Assembly (NCBI RefSeq): GCF_003977665.1
Contig: NZ_RYYV01000008.1
Location: 1-64,000, forward strand
From: Dyella choica
GTDB lineage: Bacteria > Pseudomonadota > Gammaproteobacteria > Xanthomonadales > Rhodanobacteraceae
Direction: 5' to 3'
Length of the DNA stretch: 64,000 nt
Of the stretch, positions 62,697 through 64,000 are shown piece by piece. How positions within the stretch are numbered: the first letter of the stretch is position 1; each line of letters opens with the position of its first letter. The notes beneath the pieces are model-generated. The model was given only the letters and a program-made list of their open reading frames with translations. It was not told the origin of the DNA and searched no databases. A program made the position numbers and the translations under genes.

Positions 62697-63500
62697 ATGA
62701 GTTTTCGGCTCGCCGGTTGCCGGCCCGCTGTCGTGAATGCAGTAGCCCTGGTTCTTGCTCTTTCCTCCAGCGTCGCCTTTGCGCAGAACCCCAAAGCCGC
62801 GCCCAAACCGAATGCACCGGCTCCGGCCGCTTCCACCGCCAAACCCGCGCTCGTGGCCAGCGCCGCCCCGGCAGCCACAGCCACGCCGCACGACGACAAC
62901 TGGATGATGACCACCAAGCCCGGCGATGCCACCGCCGGCCAGGCCAAGGCCGCCGCTTGTGGCGCCTGCCACGGCATGGACGGCAACTCCTCCGATGCGC
63001 AGTATCCGAAGCTCGCCGGCCAGCACGAGATGTACATCGCGCATTCCCTGCACAGCTTCAAATCCGGCGAGCGCCAGAACGCGATCATGCTGGGCATGTC
63101 CACGGCGCTCTCCGGCCAGGACATGCGCGACATCGGCGCCTATTTCGCCAGCAAACAGCCGCTGCCGGGCGTTGCCGACCAGGCGCTGGTCGAGCACGGC
63201 CAGAAGCTTTATCGCGAAGGTGATCCCGCACGCGGCATTCCGGCATGCATGGCTTGCCACGGCATCGATGGCCGCGGCAATCCGGGCGCGATGTACCCAC
63301 AGCTCACCAGCCAGCATGCCCAGTACGTCGAGGCCAAGCTGAAGGACTTCCACGACGGCACGGTCTGGGGCCAGGAGGCGCATGCGCAGATCATGCCGAC
63401 CGTCGCCAAAAACCTTGACCCGCAGGATATCGCCGCATTGGCCAGCTATATCGAAGGCCTGCACGTTACCGACCACGTCGCGGCCGCCAAGTCGCCGTAA
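62697..63500 (+). CDS. Cytochrome c4-type diheme cytochrome
   Basis: 267 residues; TGGAGG ribosome site. Signal peptide to about residue 29, then a Pro/Ala-rich linker of about 40 residues, then two class I cytochrome domains with CGACHG and CMACHG heme sites and Met ligand regions (MLGMSTALS, QIMPTVAK). Electron carrier to terminal oxidases, probably periplasmic or loosely membrane-bound. Confidence 0.93.
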   Translation: MSFRLAGCRPAVVNAVALVLALSSSVAFAQNPKAAPKPNAPAPAASTAKPALVASAAPAATATPHDDNWMMTTKPGDATAGQAKAAACGACHGMDGNSSDAQYPKLAGQHEMYIAHSLHSFKSGERQNAIMLGMSTALSGQDMRDIGAYFASKQPLPGVADQALVEHGQKLYREGDPARGIPACMACHGIDGRGNPGAMYPQLTSQHAQYVEAKLKDFHDGTVWGQEAHAQIMPTVAKNLDPQDIAALASYIEGLHVTDHVAAAKSP

Positions 63501-63558
63501 CTTCCGGCCGGCCATGTTGTCCTAAGCTTTCCCGTTTTCCCCTGTCCTGAGACCAGCC

Positions 63559-64000
63559 ATGCTGAAGCGTTTGCCCTTCCTCTGCGCAGCGTTGATCGCG
63601 CTTGCCGCCTGTAGCCACAACGGCTCCGATTCGACGGCGCCGCAGCCCGCACCGGCCCAGACCTCCGCGCCAGCCGCCCCAGTCTCGGCCGCGCAGCCTG
63701 CCCCTGCCAGCACCGCACAGGCGCAGGCTGCCGCCTCCACGGCCGCACCTGCCAGCAGCGCAGCCACGCCCGCCGCAGCTTCCACGGCAACCGCACCGCG
63801 CAAACCCTCTGCGCCGGCCGAACCCTTCGTGGACAACGGCAAATGGGTGGAAGGCAAGAACTACTTCCCGATCGAGCCGCAACAGCCCACCGGCATTCCG
63901 GACAAGATCGTGGTAACCGAAGCGTTCTCCTATGCCTGCCCGGCCTGCAACGCCTACCACACCTCGGCCGATCAGCTTGAGCAGAGCCTGCCGTCGAATG
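63559..64000 (+). CDS. DsbA-like thiol:disulfide oxidoreductase, lipoprotein (partial)
   Basis: Starts at ATG 63559 and runs off the window (147 codons seen). Lipoprotein signal with lipobox LAAC at residue 18, then an unusually long Ala/Pro/Ser/Thr linker to about residue 90, then YFPIEPQQPTG and the active site FSYACPACNAYH. The C-P-A-C dipeptide differs from E. coli DsbA (CPHC), which should alter redox potential. It follows cytochrome c4, as dsbA-like genes do in several xanthomonads. Confidence 0.88.
   Translation, partial: MLKRLPFLCAALIALAACSHNGSDSTAPQPAPAQTSAPAAPVSAAQPAPASTAQAQAAASTAAPASSAATPAAASTATAPRKPSAPAEPFVDNGKWVEGKNYFPIEPQQPTGIPDKIVVTEAFSYACPACNAYHTSADQLEQSLPSN

Overview
The window reads as chromosome of a high-GC gammaproteobacterium of the Xanthomonadales, most likely the Rhodanobacteraceae (Dyella/Rhodanobacter/Luteibacter/Frateuria group). 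That placement is an inference from protein style, a plant-type glutamate-cysteine ligase, a long-form Rho, the rhlB/trxA/rho locus and a large hopanoid cluster. No rRNA, tRNA, CRISPR array or intact mobile element was seen.

Layout. 1-1400: decayed insertion-sequence ends (IS3-like, IS1595-like) and an AT-rich secreted orphan protein. 1.5-13.1 kb: core genes, namely a two-component system, rpoH with a perfect CIRCE operator in its leader, ung, a two-receiver protein, ftsEX, rhlB, trxA, rho and yjdM. 13.1-18.2 kb: a second two-component system, gshA, a LysE-type exporter and an unknown gene. 18.2-21.4 kb: a bufferin-type copper-peptide locus (doxX divergent from bufA-bufB-bufC), flanked by two inverted, diverged copies of a hairpin-rich repeat. 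21.4-31.6 kb: an AraC regulator, two paralogous FadR-type regulators and a full non-phosphorylating galactose route (secreted mutarotase, sugar/H+ symporter, dehydrogenase, lactonase, dgoD, dgoK, dgoA). 31.8-34.1 kb: a lipoprotein M3 peptidase.

34.2-59.5 kb is an isoprenoid/hopanoid super-cluster. On the minus strand run DUF2147, mvaD, phosphomevalonate kinase, a fused HMG-CoA reductase/mevalonate kinase, idi, hpnH and hpnB. On the plus strand are hpnI-hpnJ-hpnK-hpnL plus a ferritin-like diiron protein, then squalene synthase, squalene-hopene cyclase and hpnG, and farnesyl diphosphate synthase further on. hpnA is on the minus strand. Together they run from HMG-CoA through mevalonate, IPP/DMAPP, FPP, squalene and hopene to adenosylhopane, ribosylhopane and glycosyl/cyclitol-type bacteriohopanepolyols. 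HMG-CoA synthase is not in the window. A decaying three-gene accessory patch (SufR-like regulator/EamA transporter, an alpha/beta hydrolase with a stop at its catalytic serine, an amidohydrolase stump) and copCD are interleaved.

59.6-64 kb: unknown gene, bioD, TMEM175-like protein, msrC, engB, cytochrome c4 and the start of a DsbA-like lipoprotein cut by the window edge.

The items most worth following up are the HMGR-mevalonate kinase fusion within a hopanoid cluster, CIRCE control of rpoH, the hairpin repeat with compensatory stem changes around the bufferin locus, and the diiron protein ending the hpnIJKL operon.
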